49,484 bases of DNA from Aerococcus agrisoli (GTDB lineage Bacteria > Bacillota > Bacilli > Lactobacillales > Aerococcaceae). Positions within the stretch are counted from its first letter, which is position 1. Each line of letters starts with the position of its first letter. The notes below the pieces were generated by a model. It saw only the letters and a list, made by a program, of their open reading frames with translations, had not been told where the DNA came from and ran no database searches. Position numbers and translations under genes: made by a program. Shown here piece by piece: positions 34,639 to 42,901 of the stretch. Location: positions 879 to 50,362 of the forward strand of contig NZ_RKMG01000010.1 of NCBI RefSeq assembly GCF_003797145.1. The letters are read 5' to 3'.

Positions 34639-34914
34639 GAAGATTGGAACTCCCAATTGTCAATGTTTTGGTATTTTGTGAAAATTGACAGGTTCAATTA
34701 TCAATTTTTCCGAATTTCGTGAAAATTAAACTAGCCAATTATCATACTTTTTTAAGTCGATGAAGATTGGCACTTCTAATCTTCAAAAATTCTGAACCTT
34801 GTGAAGATTAAAATTGTCAATTTTCACGATTTTTCCTTTTTTTGACAATTGGGAGTCTCAATAAACAATACTAAGCCATTTTGTGAAGATTGACTTTTTC
34901 AATTGTCAATCTTC
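34639..34914. repeat. Array C: seven palindromes with an exact 41-bp period
   Basis: Units begin at 34639, 34680, 34721, 34762, 34803, 34844 and 34885. The form is GAAGATTGG-5-CCAATTGTC (unit 1), with variants GAAAATTGA-5-TCAATTATC (unit 2) and GAAGATT-9-AATCTTC (unit 4). The bases before each unit are mostly TTTTGT or TTTCGT. Spacers otherwise differ. It lies between NERD gene 2 and the fakA terminator. Confidence 0.88.
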
Positions 34915-34944
34915 TAATATCGCACCAGATCCACCCCTTCCCAC

Positions 34945-34976
34945 AAAAAAAAGAAGCTAGCCCTAAAGCTAGCTTC
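34945..34976 (-). terminator. Terminator of the fakA transcript
   Basis: On the minus strand GAAGCTAGC-TTTAGG-GCTAGCTTC followed by eight T. Confidence 0.9.
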
Positions 34977-34992
34977 TCCGATAATGAATTGC

Positions 34993-36690
34993 TTATTCAA
35001 CCGATACCAAGAAATGGTAAACTGGTTGGCCACCGTCAACGATTTCGACTTCGATGTCTTCGTTGGCAGTTTCAACTGCTTCAGCGATTGCTTCTGCGGT
35101 TGCTTGATCAGTATCTTCACCAAAGATTAGGGTTACTAATTCTTTGTCTTCGTCGATCATAGCGTTGATCATGTTGATTGTTTCTGTTTGAAGATCTTGG
35201 TCTTCAGAAACGATCTTACCATTTACGATACCCATAAAGTGGTCTTTGTGGATTTCTAGGCCATCAACGGTTGTGTCGCGGACTGCAACGGTAATTTGAC
35301 CTGAACTTACGTTGGCCATTTCGTCTACCATTGCTGCTTTGACGTCTTCAAGTTTGCCTTCTGGGTTGTAACCTAACATGGCTGTTAACCCTTGGGAAAT
35401 GAATTTCGTTTCTATGACAGCTGCTGGGATTTCAGATACTTCAACTGCTTGGTTGGCAGCCATGATGATGTTCTTGTTGTTAGGCAAGATGATCACTTGG
35501 TCTGCATTCGCGTTGTTGATTGCTTCTAAAATATCATTTGTTGATGGGTTCATTGTTTGACCACCAGAAATGATTGATTTAACACCCATGTCTTTGAACA
35601 AGTTTTCGATACCAGGGCCAGCTGCAACAGCAATAACCGCTAAGTTAGAGTGTTCCACGGCCTTTTTAGCATCAGCTGCATCACTATGATCGTGAGTGGC
35701 ACCTTTGCCTTCTAGGATATCATCATGTTGTAGACGCATGTTGTCGACTTTGATTTTCACTAGTGAACCAAATTTTTGGCCGTAGTTCATTACTTCGCCT
35801 GGTTGCTCAGTATGAACATGCACCTTAACAATTTCGTCGTCGGCAACTACTAATAGTGAGTCACCAATACCGTCTAAATGGTTACGGAATGTATCGTAAT
35901 CAAATTCATCCGTAACTGTTTCACCGTCACCAATTTTCACCATGATTTCAGTACAGTAACCAAATTTAATGTCTTCAGAAGATACTGAATGTGATGTATT
36001 GAAGAAGTTTTCTTGGTGTGCTAATTCAGTTACATTGGCTTGAGATGGGTTTGATGATTTCACTGGAATAGATTCACCTGTAAGCGATTCTAAGAAACCG
36101 TGATATACATAAACTAATCCTTGTCCACCTGAATCGACTACGCCAACTTCTTTTAATACTGGCAATAAGTTTGGTGTATTTTCTAATGAAGTTTGTGCTT
36201 CATCCAGAACAGCTGTCATAACTTCAATGATGTCATCTGTTTCTTGGGCTTTCTTGATACCTGCTGCTGCTGATTCGCGTGCGACAGTTAGGATAGTCCC
36301 TTCAACTGGTTTCATCACTGCTTTCACAGCTGTATCAATTCCGCGTTGGAAGGCATTTGCGAAGTCTTCAGCGTTGATGACTTCTTTGTCTTCGATAGCT
36401 TTTGCAAAGCCACGGAATAGTTGAGATAAGATAACACCTGAGTTACCACGTGCACCCATTAACAAACCTTTAGCTAAGTCTTGTCCGACTTCGCCAACAG
36501 TTCCTGATTGTTGTTTAATTACGCGTTCAATACCTGATGTGTATGTCAAATTCATGTTTGTCCCTGTATCACCATCTGGTACTGGGAAAACATTCAATGA
36601 ATTCACGTATTCAGCATTCTCATTTAGACGGTTTCCACCGACTTCAAGCATTGATATGAACGCTTCAACGTCTAATACTGTTCTTTTCAC
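34993..36690 (-). CDS. fakA: DAK2-domain fatty acid kinase subunit (FakA/YloV)
   Basis: 565 residues. SLNVFPVPDGDTGTNMNLT carries the Asp residues that bind the two Mg-ATP ions in the DhaL-like (DAK2) domain (residues 1-200). The C-terminal domain has EVDGGQPVYHF-type DegV-like sequence. In known systems FakA phosphorylates fatty acids bound to FakB, feeding PlsX. It lies 25 bp after the Asp23-like gene, as yloU-yloV in Bacillus. AGGAGG is upstream. No FakB gene is in the window. Length and motifs are normal. Confidence 0.92.
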   Translation of the reverse strand: MKRTVLDVEAFISMLEVGGNRLNENAEYVNSLNVFPVPDGDTGTNMNLTYTSGIERVIKQQSGTVGEVGQDLAKGLLMGARGNSGVILSQLFRGFAKAIEDKEVINAEDFANAFQRGIDTAVKAVMKPVEGTILTVARESAAAGIKKAQETDDIIEVMTAVLDEAQTSLENTPNLLPVLKEVGVVDSGGQGLVYVYHGFLESLTGESIPVKSSNPSQANVTELAHQENFFNTSHSVSSEDIKFGYCTEIMVKIGDGETVTDEFDYDTFRNHLDGIGDSLLVVADDEIVKVHVHTEQPGEVMNYGQKFGSLVKIKVDNMRLQHDDILEGKGATHDHSDAADAKKAVEHSNLAVIAVAAGPGIENLFKDMGVKSIISGGQTMNPSTNDILEAINNANADQVIILPNNKNIIMAANQAVEVSEIPAAVIETKFISQGLTAMLGYNPEGKLEDVKAAMVDEMANVSSGQITVAVRDTTVDGLEIHKDHFMGIVNGKIVSEDQDLQTETINMINAMIDEDKELVTLIFGEDTDQATAEAIAEAVETANEDIEVEIVDGGQPVYHFLVSVE

Positions 36691-36715
36691 CTAAAATCCT
36701 CCTTGGTTACCGCAA

Positions 36716-37081
36716 CTAGTCTTCAATCACACGAACGCCTTGAACGTACACGTTCACTACGTTAATATTGATGCCCAATTGACGACTTAATTCGTATTTC
36801 ACCGAACTTTGCACATTGCGACAAATTTCAGAAATTTTTGTGCCATAGTTTACGATAATGTATACGTCCACTACTACGCGATCATCGTTATCCACTGAAA
36901 CAAGTACACCTTTAGTGTAGTTTTCTAGTTTCAAGATTTCTTGGATACCGTCACGTATTTGATGTTTGCTGGCCATACCAACAACACCGTAGTTTTGGGT
37001 AGTAGCCATGCCGACTACTGTTGCGATAGATTCGTTTGTAATATCAATTTCACCGAATTCGGTTTGCATTTTTAATGCCAT
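36716..37081 (-). CDS. Asp23/Gls24 family protein (YloU)
   Basis: 121 residues. FGEIDITNESIATVVGMATTQNYGVVGMAS is the N-terminal family block (quoted by position 7-36), and VDVYIIVNYGTKISEICRNVQ with NINVVNVYVQGVRV closes the fold. These proteins are linked to the cell envelope and alkaline or general stress. The position directly before fakA is conserved in Firmicutes. The start at 37081 is chosen because AGGAGG lies nine bases upstream; the frame stays open further out without a ribosome site. Its promoter must lie between here and the terminator at 37241. Confidence 0.9.
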   Translation of the reverse strand: MALKMQTEFGEIDITNESIATVVGMATTQNYGVVGMASKHQIRDGIQEILKLENYTKGVLVSVDNDDRVVVDVYIIVNYGTKISEICRNVQSSVKYELSRQLGININVVNVYVQGVRVIED

Positions 37082-37240
37082 ATAAAAAGTCCTCCTTTTG
37101 AAGGGTTGTGATGACAAATTTGCCCAATAATGTATTTTATTGAACAAATATAACTTCATTTATAACACTTATTTTACCACATACTAGTTCATTATACCTA
37201 AATATTTCAGATGCCGCAACGACTCTGTAAATTTGGGTAC

Positions 37241-37277
37241 AAAAAAAGCCGCTGTTTCCCGATTGGAAAACGACGAC
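37241..37277 (-). terminator. Terminator between rpmB and the Asp23-like gene
   Basis: On the minus strand GTCGTCGTTTTCC pairs with GGGAAACAGCGGC (one mismatch, some wobble) across AATC, followed by seven T. Confidence 0.8.
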
Positions 37278-37334
37278 CTTAATTGATTATATGCTCAAAA
37301 TGTGAGTCACGCTAATAAGCCTACACTCAAATCT

Positions 37335-37455
37335 ATGAAGTTGAGTTCGGTCCTCCAGAAAGCCCTGCGCTTCAGATTAGATTGTCGATGACTACCGTCA
37401 TCGCCTGCCCTAATCTTCCACCGGTGGCTTTCTTAGCGTCGGCCCTCACATCCTT
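37335..37455 (-). repeat. Structured repeat family R2, copy a
   Basis: On the minus strand three nested stems are seen: GAAAGCC/GGCTTTC (37358-37364 with 37426-37432), AGATTAG/CTAATCT (37374-37380 with 37410-37416) and GATGAC-GGTA-GTCATC (37387-37402). Bounded by GGATGTGAG and CTCAACTTCAT. The second copy is at 49353. It follows rpmB by 4 bp and is probably in its transcript. Confidence 0.7.
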
Positions 37456-37458
37456 GGA

Positions 37459-37650
37459 TTACGCGCGGTTTACTAAACCAGCTTTGATTGCATGAGTTGA
37501 AACCCAAACGCGTTTTTTAGTACCATTTTCATCAATGATGCGAACTTTTTGTAAGTTAGCTTTAAATGTACGTTTTGTAGCATTCAATGCGTGTGAGCGG
37601 TTGTTACCTGTAGTCGTTTTACGTCCTGTGTAATAACATACTTTAGCCAT
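37459..37650 (-). CDS. rpmB: Ribosomal protein L28
   Basis: 63 residues: [20 protein letters not shown], then [18 protein letters not shown] and [15 protein letters not shown], the L28 pattern. A single Cys and no CxxC pairs mean it is the form without zinc ribbon. The start at 37650 is chosen because GAGGAG is 10 bases upstream; ATG at 37656 would be too close to it. It sits between the thiamine pyrophosphokinase and Asp23-like genes, as in other Firmicutes. The structured repeat R2 and a terminator follow. Confidence 0.95.
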   Translation of the reverse strand: MAKVCYYTGRKTTTGNNRSHALNATKRTFKANLQKVRIIDENGTKKRVWVSTHAIKAGLVNRA

Positions 37651-37738
37651 TGTCATATTCCTCCTCTACAAATTTTCATACCATAACATAATACTATATA
37701 CCGACTTAGAAATCAAATATTATTTAACATAAACCTGA

Positions 37739-38419
37739 TTACTTTTGTCCATCCCGTGCCTGAATCGCTAAAATGAAGCCTTCAGTAAAGGAAATTTCCA
37801 TGGTATCCACGTCCGGTAAGAATTCATTGGATATCAAAGCCAAAGGTGTCGGCATTTGATACTCTTGTAAAGTATACACTACATTTGCCAAAGTAAGGTC
37901 CTTAACTGCCGTCATCGCCACAAAAGATAAATACTTCATCCCCGGAATGCGGTCAATACTGTGTTTCCCGGCCAGTAAAAAGCTAATCCGATTATCCTCT
38001 TCGATTAAATGGATTTGACCCATAATGGCTTGGAATTTTTCTTGGAAAATGAGCCATATGTTCGAAAGCAAGTGGTCCACGCGCCCACCTAACATGCCAA
38101 ATAAATGGTAGGTGCCGCCCGGATACCGCTGCGCGACTGATCCAAGCGCGTGCTCGGTATCCGTCTCATCTTTCATGGGTTCTAGCTTTTCCACTTCCTT
38201 GCTGACGGCCACGATACGTTGATAGGTTTCTGCGTCCACCGAATCAAAGTCGCCCACAGCTAAGTCAATAGTTAAACCTAAATCTAAAAAGCGTTTGGCA
38301 CCCAAGTCTACTCCTATGAAAGCCCGGTCTCGGTCCCCAGTTTCTGCAGCTTGTTGGGCCACATATTCCTTGAAAAACGCTGGGTCGAATGGCCCTGATC
38401 CTATGAGATATACTTGCAT
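37739..38419 (-). CDS. thiN: Thiamine diphosphokinase
   Basis: 226 residues. FIGVDLGAKRFLDLGL, LAVGDFDSVDAE and EPMKDETDTEHAL contain the conserved acidic residues that bind Mg-ATP, and LFGMLGGRVDHLLSN follows. The C-terminal half is the thiamine-binding beta-sandwich. It makes thiamine diphosphate from thiamine and ATP. It lies 16 bp after rpe in the conserved rsgA-rpe-thiN order. A GGAGCAGG-type site precedes the start. Sequence and length are normal. Confidence 0.92.
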   Translation of the reverse strand: MQVYLIGSGPFDPAFFKEYVAQQAAETGDRDRAFIGVDLGAKRFLDLGLTIDLAVGDFDSVDAETYQRIVAVSKEVEKLEPMKDETDTEHALGSVAQRYPGGTYHLFGMLGGRVDHLLSNIWLIFQEKFQAIMGQIHLIEEDNRISFLLAGKHSIDRIPGMKYLSFVAMTAVKDLTLANVVYTLQEYQMPTPLALISNEFLPDVDTMEISFTEGFILAIQARDGQK

Positions 38420-38435
38420 ATGCCTGCTCCTTCTA

Positions 38436-39107
38436 CTAAATCTTCATGCGACCAAATTTGATTGCTTGTTTCAAGGCATCAATTGGCGCTGAGACATCCT
38501 CTTTGTTAAAAATATATGAACCGGCAACGTAGGCGTCGACCCCGTTTTTGGCACAAATTCTAGCAGTTTCATCGGTAATACCGCCGTCCACTTCAATCAG
38601 GAAATTTGCCCCTTCACCTTCGCGACGATATTCATGTAGTTGCGCCATTTTCTTCACAGTTGATTCAATGAACGATTGACCGCCGAAACCTGGATTTACG
38701 GTCATGACTAGGACCATATCCACGTCGTTTAAGATGGGTTCAATGGCAGCAACGGGGGTAGCCGGGTTGATTGCTACACCGGCTTTCATACCGTGTTTAT
38801 GGATGGTTTGAATCAATCCATGTAGGTGTTTCGTTGCTTCGTAGTGTACGGTGAAATAATCGGCACCAGCATTGGCGAATGTTTCCACGTGGGCTTCAGG
38901 ATTATCAACCATCATATGTACGTCCAAAGTCATTTTGGTATGGGGACGCAAGGCTTCAACGACACCCGAACCGAATGTCAAATTGGGCACGAAATGGCCG
39001 TCCATAACGTCAATGTGGACCCAGTCTGCGCCTGCTTCTTCGATACGTTTGACGTCGCCTGTAAAGTTGCCGAAATCGGCTGATAAAATAGATGGTGCAA
39101 TAAACAT
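38436..39107 (-). CDS. rpe: Ribulose-phosphate 3-epimerase
   Basis: 223 residues, a TIM barrel. APSILSADFGNF, WVHIDVMDGHFVPNLTFG, VHMMVDNPE, MTVNPGFGGQSFI and IEVDGGI supply the two catalytic Asp residues and the metal-binding His residues. It interconverts ribulose-5-phosphate and xylulose-5-phosphate. The start ATG at 39107 is preferred over a longer frame (39134) because AGAAGGA lies just upstream. It follows rsgA by 27 bp and is part of the same minus-strand run. Confidence 0.95.
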   Translation of the reverse strand: MFIAPSILSADFGNFTGDVKRIEEAGADWVHIDVMDGHFVPNLTFGSGVVEALRPHTKMTLDVHMMVDNPEAHVETFANAGADYFTVHYEATKHLHGLIQTIHKHGMKAGVAINPATPVAAIEPILNDVDMVLVMTVNPGFGGQSFIESTVKKMAQLHEYRREGEGANFLIEVDGGITDETARICAKNGVDAYVAGSYIFNKEDVSAPIDALKQAIKFGRMKI

Positions 39108-39134
39108 ACAAATCCTTCTTTCTACCGCAATCAA

Positions 39135-40058
39135 TTAGTATTTAGGTTTGGCATTTTCGATTTCTTCAAAAATTTGCAAATATGAATCATAGCGGGTTTG
39201 GGCAATTTCGCCAGCCGCTAAAGCATTTTTCACCGCACATTTTGGTTCATGGATGTGGGTACAACCGCGGAATTGGCATTGGTCTTGAATGGCGCGCATT
39301 TCTGGGAAATAGTTGGATAACAAGATTTTGTCCAGTTGATCGATGTCGATACTTGAGAATCCTGGGGTATCGGCTATTTTCCCACCGAAGATGTCATGCA
39401 ATTCGGTATGACGGGTGGTATGGCGACCACGGCCAAGCGACGTCGAAATCTCACCGGTCTCGATATCCAAACCAGGTAGCAAGCGATTCAGCAAGGTCGA
39501 TTTCCCAACCCCTGATTGGCCCACAACTACCATGGTATGGTCGCGGACAATATCCTTCAATTTATCTAACATCTCGTCTAGCGAACTAGACACAATTACC
39601 TTGTATCCTACATTGGTATAGGTATCGATGAAAAACTTGATTTGATCGTGGTCCTTTTCCTTAGCCAAATCCAGCTTCGAAAAATAAATTACGGGCTCCA
39701 CATTCACCGACTCCAAGTAGACTAGGAAGCGGTCCAAGAGTTTCGGTTGAATTTGCGGTTCGGTAACAGACGCAACAAGCAGCGCCACATCCACATTCGC
39801 TACCGCTGGACGAACCATTTCGCTATAGCGTGGCAAAATCTTCATCACCGTACCCTCTTTGGTATTGGTTGCCGTAAATTCCACAAAATCCCCCACTAAT
39901 GGTGTCGTTTGCGTATTACGGAACTGACCTCTCGCGCGGGTCGTAAAAATTTCCTTCGTCTCAGTCTCCTCAACATAATAGAAACCAGATAATGCCTTAA
40001 TAATTTGCCCAGTATAGGAACTTGCCTTCTCCTGAAGATTGTCTTGTGGGTTGGTCAT
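39135..40058 (-). CDS. rsgA: Ribosome biogenesis GTPase RsgA
   Basis: 307 residues. An OB-fold comes first, then a circularly permuted GTPase domain: FSKLDLA (G4), VVVGQSGVGKSTLLN (G1) and IADTPGFSS (G3). A zinc site CQFRGCTHIHEPKC closes the protein. It helps mature the 30S subunit and is stimulated by ribosomes. The ATG lies 14 bases after AAGGAGG, an unusually long gap, but no better start codon is available. A possible promoter lies upstream at 40111-40138. The gene is separated from pknB by 593 bp, much of it repeat. Confidence 0.93.
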   Translation of the reverse strand: MTNPQDNLQEKASSYTGQIIKALSGFYYVEETETKEIFTTRARGQFRNTQTTPLVGDFVEFTATNTKEGTVMKILPRYSEMVRPAVANVDVALLVASVTEPQIQPKLLDRFLVYLESVNVEPVIYFSKLDLAKEKDHDQIKFFIDTYTNVGYKVIVSSSLDEMLDKLKDIVRDHTMVVVGQSGVGKSTLLNRLLPGLDIETGEISTSLGRGRHTTRHTELHDIFGGKIADTPGFSSIDIDQLDKILLSNYFPEMRAIQDQCQFRGCTHIHEPKCAVKNALAAGEIAQTRYDSYLQIFEEIENAKPKY

Positions 40059-40110
40059 AAGCGATTGCTACTCCTCCTTGTTTTTCATTTTCCTGATATT
40101 CATATGCTCT

Positions 40111-40138
40111 ATTTTAACGCAAAAACCACTGAATACAA
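40111..40138 (-). promoter_or_regulatory. Possible promoter of rsgA
   Basis: On the minus strand TTGTAT, 16 bp, TAAAAT, about 50 bp before the start codon. Upstream (40150-40400) I see no gene. An imperfect AGTTGG/CCAACT pairing spans 40194-40262, but it matches no riboswitch that I know. Confidence 0.4.
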
Positions 40139-40403
40139 ACATCCAACTCAAAATACCCTTTATCCTTCTGTGAAAAGGACAATACTTGTACTTAGTTGGT
40201 GGCTTTTCTTCTGTGTGGGTGGTTTCGGTTTCCTCTGCCATCCCTTTCGCTCGCCAACTACTGGTGGGTGTCGGAAATAAGTCATGTGATTCTGATTTTT
40301 GTGACCTATTCTACTAGATAAGTCACAAGCATTAAAATCCACGCTATTTAACAATAGCTGATGTATTCCTCATCAAAATATCGGTCCAGTAATTTTACAT
40401 TTT

Positions 40404-40545
40404 AGGACTGAAAGTGTAGTTCCTTAGCCGTGAAAGAGGATGAAATCGAGACCTTGGCTCGATTTCAAGTCTGGAGACCTTGGCTCCAGACGTTCCCACG
40501 GCGAATAGGAACGTACACTGAAAGGACGAAAATCGAAGATTTTAT
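40404..40545 (+). repeat. Structured repeat family R1, copy a
   Basis: An outer stem AGTGTAGTTCCTTAGCCGTG/CACGG..AGGAACGTACACT encloses two hairpins with the same loop: GAAATCGAG-ACCTTGG-CTCGATTTC (40442-40466) and GTCTGGAG-ACCTTGG-CTCCAGAC (40469-40491). An inverted copy is at 49051. It fills much of the rsgA-pknB gap. Confidence 0.75.
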
Positions 40546-40605
40546 AATTCCCCCAAACAACTAACGGACATACTTGAAAGTACTGAAATCGCAGATTTTA
40601 TCCAA

Positions 40606-40638
40606 CAAAAAACAGGCTGGGACCTTAATCCCAGCCTA
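40606..40638 (-). terminator. Terminator of the pknB transcript
   Basis: On the minus strand GGCTGGGA-TTAAGG-TCCCAGCC followed by TGTTTTTTG. It starts 14 bp after the pknB stop. Confidence 0.88.
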
Positions 40639-40651
40639 CCTTATTTAATCA

Positions 40652-42901
40652 TTAATCTTCATCATCCACATTTGATGATGAACGTTGGTTATTCGAGCTA
40701 TTCGAATTCGCGTTTGAACTTGAAGCATTTGAGCTTGAAGAAGACGAATTAGAACTGCTTGAAGATGAAGAACTTGATGAGCTTGATGACGAACTTGAAG
40801 ATGAAGACGACGACGAGCTAGATGAAGAACTTGATGAACTTGACGAGCTAGATACAGGTTGTGGTCCATCAGACATCACAATGTATAACTCATCACCCTT
40901 CACAAACTCCGTACCAGGCGTGATTGATTGTGAAATCATCACCCCGTCAGGAATCCAACCAGAATACGAATAATCAAAGCTTACAGTTAAGCCATTGGTA
41001 TCCGCATATTGTTGAATCGACGTTTGGTTCCAGCCAGATAAATCAGCCATCTCAAAAGTTTCAATCCCCTTACTTACCACAAAGTTGATCGTCGTGCCAT
41101 CAGCCACAACCTCTTCACCCTTGGCAATCGATTGACTAATAATATCGCCACTCTCAACCGTATCAGAGAACTCCTCATCACGCGTAACCGTGAAACCAAG
41201 TCCCGTCAACGTTTCCGCAATATCATCATACGCCTTACCAGTATAATCCTCAACACGCACAGGTTCCGGACCTTGACTCACATCAATATCAATCTCAGAA
41301 TCCACACGCACATCCGTATTAGCATCCGGATTCGAATCCACAATCCGTCCGACCTCAACCGAATCATCATACACTTGGTTCACATCGCCCAACGTCAAAT
41401 TCACTTTTTCAAGCGTCAGCGCCGCCTCTTGCTCAGTCATCCCTGTCACATCAGGCATCGTGATCGTGCGTCCGCTCATGTAGTTGAAAATAAGGAATAT
41501 CACTAACAATAAGGCAACAATCGCACCTGCAATAATGGCCAGTGGTTTCTTGCTCTTAGCCTTCGGTTTTGTCGACTGAGCGCTTGTTGCCCCTAGCCCG
41601 CTAGCTGCGCCAGCCGACCCAAGGGAACTTCCAGCCTCAGAAGCCGAACTGTTACTGACGTTTGAAGTCTTAGCCTCAGCACCACTAGTAGCCCCAGATG
41701 TATCGCCAAGACCACTCGCTGCACCAGCAGCGGCACCAAGACCGGCAGCACTTGCTGAACCAGCCCCAGCTAAACCTGCAGCTGCAAGACCAGCACCCGC
41801 GCCAAGCGCCGCAGCGCCTGCTGCACCTGAACCTGTCATGATTTCAGCAGTATCGGCAATGCCGTACTCATCTGATTCAATTGGTTGCGTATCTTCAGGA
41901 TTGGCTTTGGTTTTGCCTAGATTTGGATCTGTTTTTTCATCAACAGCTTTTTCACCGGCCGCCAACAATTGCGCTTCTTCTAATGAATTCATACGCATTT
42001 GGTTTTCGATATCTTTCTTAGCCATGACAATGGTTTCAGAGGCCATGTTGGCTGGTACGTAAACCGCTTCGTTTAGACGATTTGGTGAAAATACTGTTTC
42101 CAGGTCATCAATCATTTCGCCGATTGTTTGGTAGCGAGCAGTTGGCTCTTTTGCCGTTGCCTTCGCCACCACGTTAATCAAGGATTGCGGTACATCTTCA
42201 CGGTACGCTTCGATTGGTGGTAGTGGTTCTTGGAAATGTTTCAAGGCAATGGATACGGCTGATTCACCGTCAAATGGTACACGCCCCGTAATCATTTCGA
42301 ATAAAACAACACCTAATGAATAGATATCAGATAAGTGTGTTGCCATCGACCCACGCGCCTGTTCAGGTGATAGGTAATGGACAGAACCAATAATCGTATT
42401 GGTTTGGGTAATCGATGTTTCACTCGTCACCATGGCAATCCCGAAGTCCATGATTTTAATCACGCCATCTTTGTTGACCATGATATTTTGTGGTTTCAAG
42501 TCACGGTGGACAATACCAATATCATGCGCTGCTTGCACACCGGATAAAATTTGTAACATTAAATTTTGAATAATATCAACTGCAATCGGGTGGTTTTCAC
42601 GGATATAGGCTTTCAAGTCCATACCGTCAACGAATTCCATGACGATGAATTTGCCTTCTTCGTCTTCCCCTACATCGTATAAATTCACGACATTTGGATG
42701 GTTCAATTCGGATACAGACAAGGCTTCACGTTCGAATCGTTTGGTCGCATCCATGGCATCCGACTTACCAATACGTAAGAATTTAATGGCTACGTCACGC
42801 TCTAAAATCGGGTCATAAGCTAGGTACACATCAGCCATCCCACCAGATCCAATATGATTGATTATTTTGTATCGTTCATCAATAATTTGTCCTGTTCTCA
42901 T
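40652..42901 (-). CDS. PASTA-domain Ser/Thr protein kinase (PrkC/StkP type)
   Basis: 749 residues. The kinase domain (about 10-275) has GSGGMADVYLAYD, VAIKFLR, HRDLKPQNIMV and IMDFGIA. A juxtamembrane stretch (about 355-445) is extremely rich in Ala, Gly and Ser. One membrane helix (KPLAIIAGAIVALLLVIFL) follows at about 450-475. Three PASTA repeats (from TMPDVTGMTEQEA, VRVEDYTGKAYDD and FEMADLSGWNQTS) lie outside the cell and would sense muropeptides. The protein ends in a tract of more than 30 consecutive Ser plus Asn/Ser-rich sequence. Start overlaps the phosphatase gene by 4 bp. It is the cell-wall-linked kinase partner of Stp. Confidence 0.93.
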   Translation of the reverse strand: MRTGQIIDERYKIINHIGSGGMADVYLAYDPILERDVAIKFLRIGKSDAMDATKRFEREALSVSELNHPNVVNLYDVGEDEEGKFIVMEFVDGMDLKAYIRENHPIAVDIIQNLMLQILSGVQAAHDIGIVHRDLKPQNIMVNKDGVIKIMDFGIAMVTSETSITQTNTIIGSVHYLSPEQARGSMATHLSDIYSLGVVLFEMITGRVPFDGESAVSIALKHFQEPLPPIEAYREDVPQSLINVVAKATAKEPTARYQTIGEMIDDLETVFSPNRLNEAVYVPANMASETIVMAKKDIENQMRMNSLEEAQLLAAGEKAVDEKTDPNLGKTKANPEDTQPIESDEYGIADTAEIMTGSGAAGAAALGAGAGLAAAGLAGAGSASAAGLGAAAGAASGLGDTSGATSGAEAKTSNVSNSSASEAGSSLGSAGAASGLGATSAQSTKPKAKSKKPLAIIAGAIVALLLVIFLIFNYMSGRTITMPDVTGMTEQEAALTLEKVNLTLGDVNQVYDDSVEVGRIVDSNPDANTDVRVDSEIDIDVSQGPEPVRVEDYTGKAYDDIAETLTGLGFTVTRDEEFSDTVESGDIISQSIAKGEEVVADGTTINFVVSKGIETFEMADLSGWNQTSIQQYADTNGLTVSFDYSYSGWIPDGVMISQSITPGTEFVKGDELYIVMSDGPQPVSSSSSSSSSSSSSSSSSSSSSSSSSSSSSSSSSSNSSSSSSNASSSNANSNSSNNQRSSSNVDDED

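Noticed and set aside
27535..34914. Arrays A-C as CRISPR arrays
   Set aside because: Repeats are degenerate from unit to unit, spacers are only about 14-18 bp, and there are no cas genes. A CRISPR would have near-identical repeats and spacers of 26-40 bp.
38290..39600. Plus-strand frames in the rpe/rsgA region
   Set aside because: All overlap conserved genes on the other strand and lack start signals.
40645..40869. Short minus-strand frame across the Ser-rich tail region
   Set aside because: It is an out-of-frame reading of the pknB poly-Ser repeat, rich in Leu/His/Gln, with no ribosome site.
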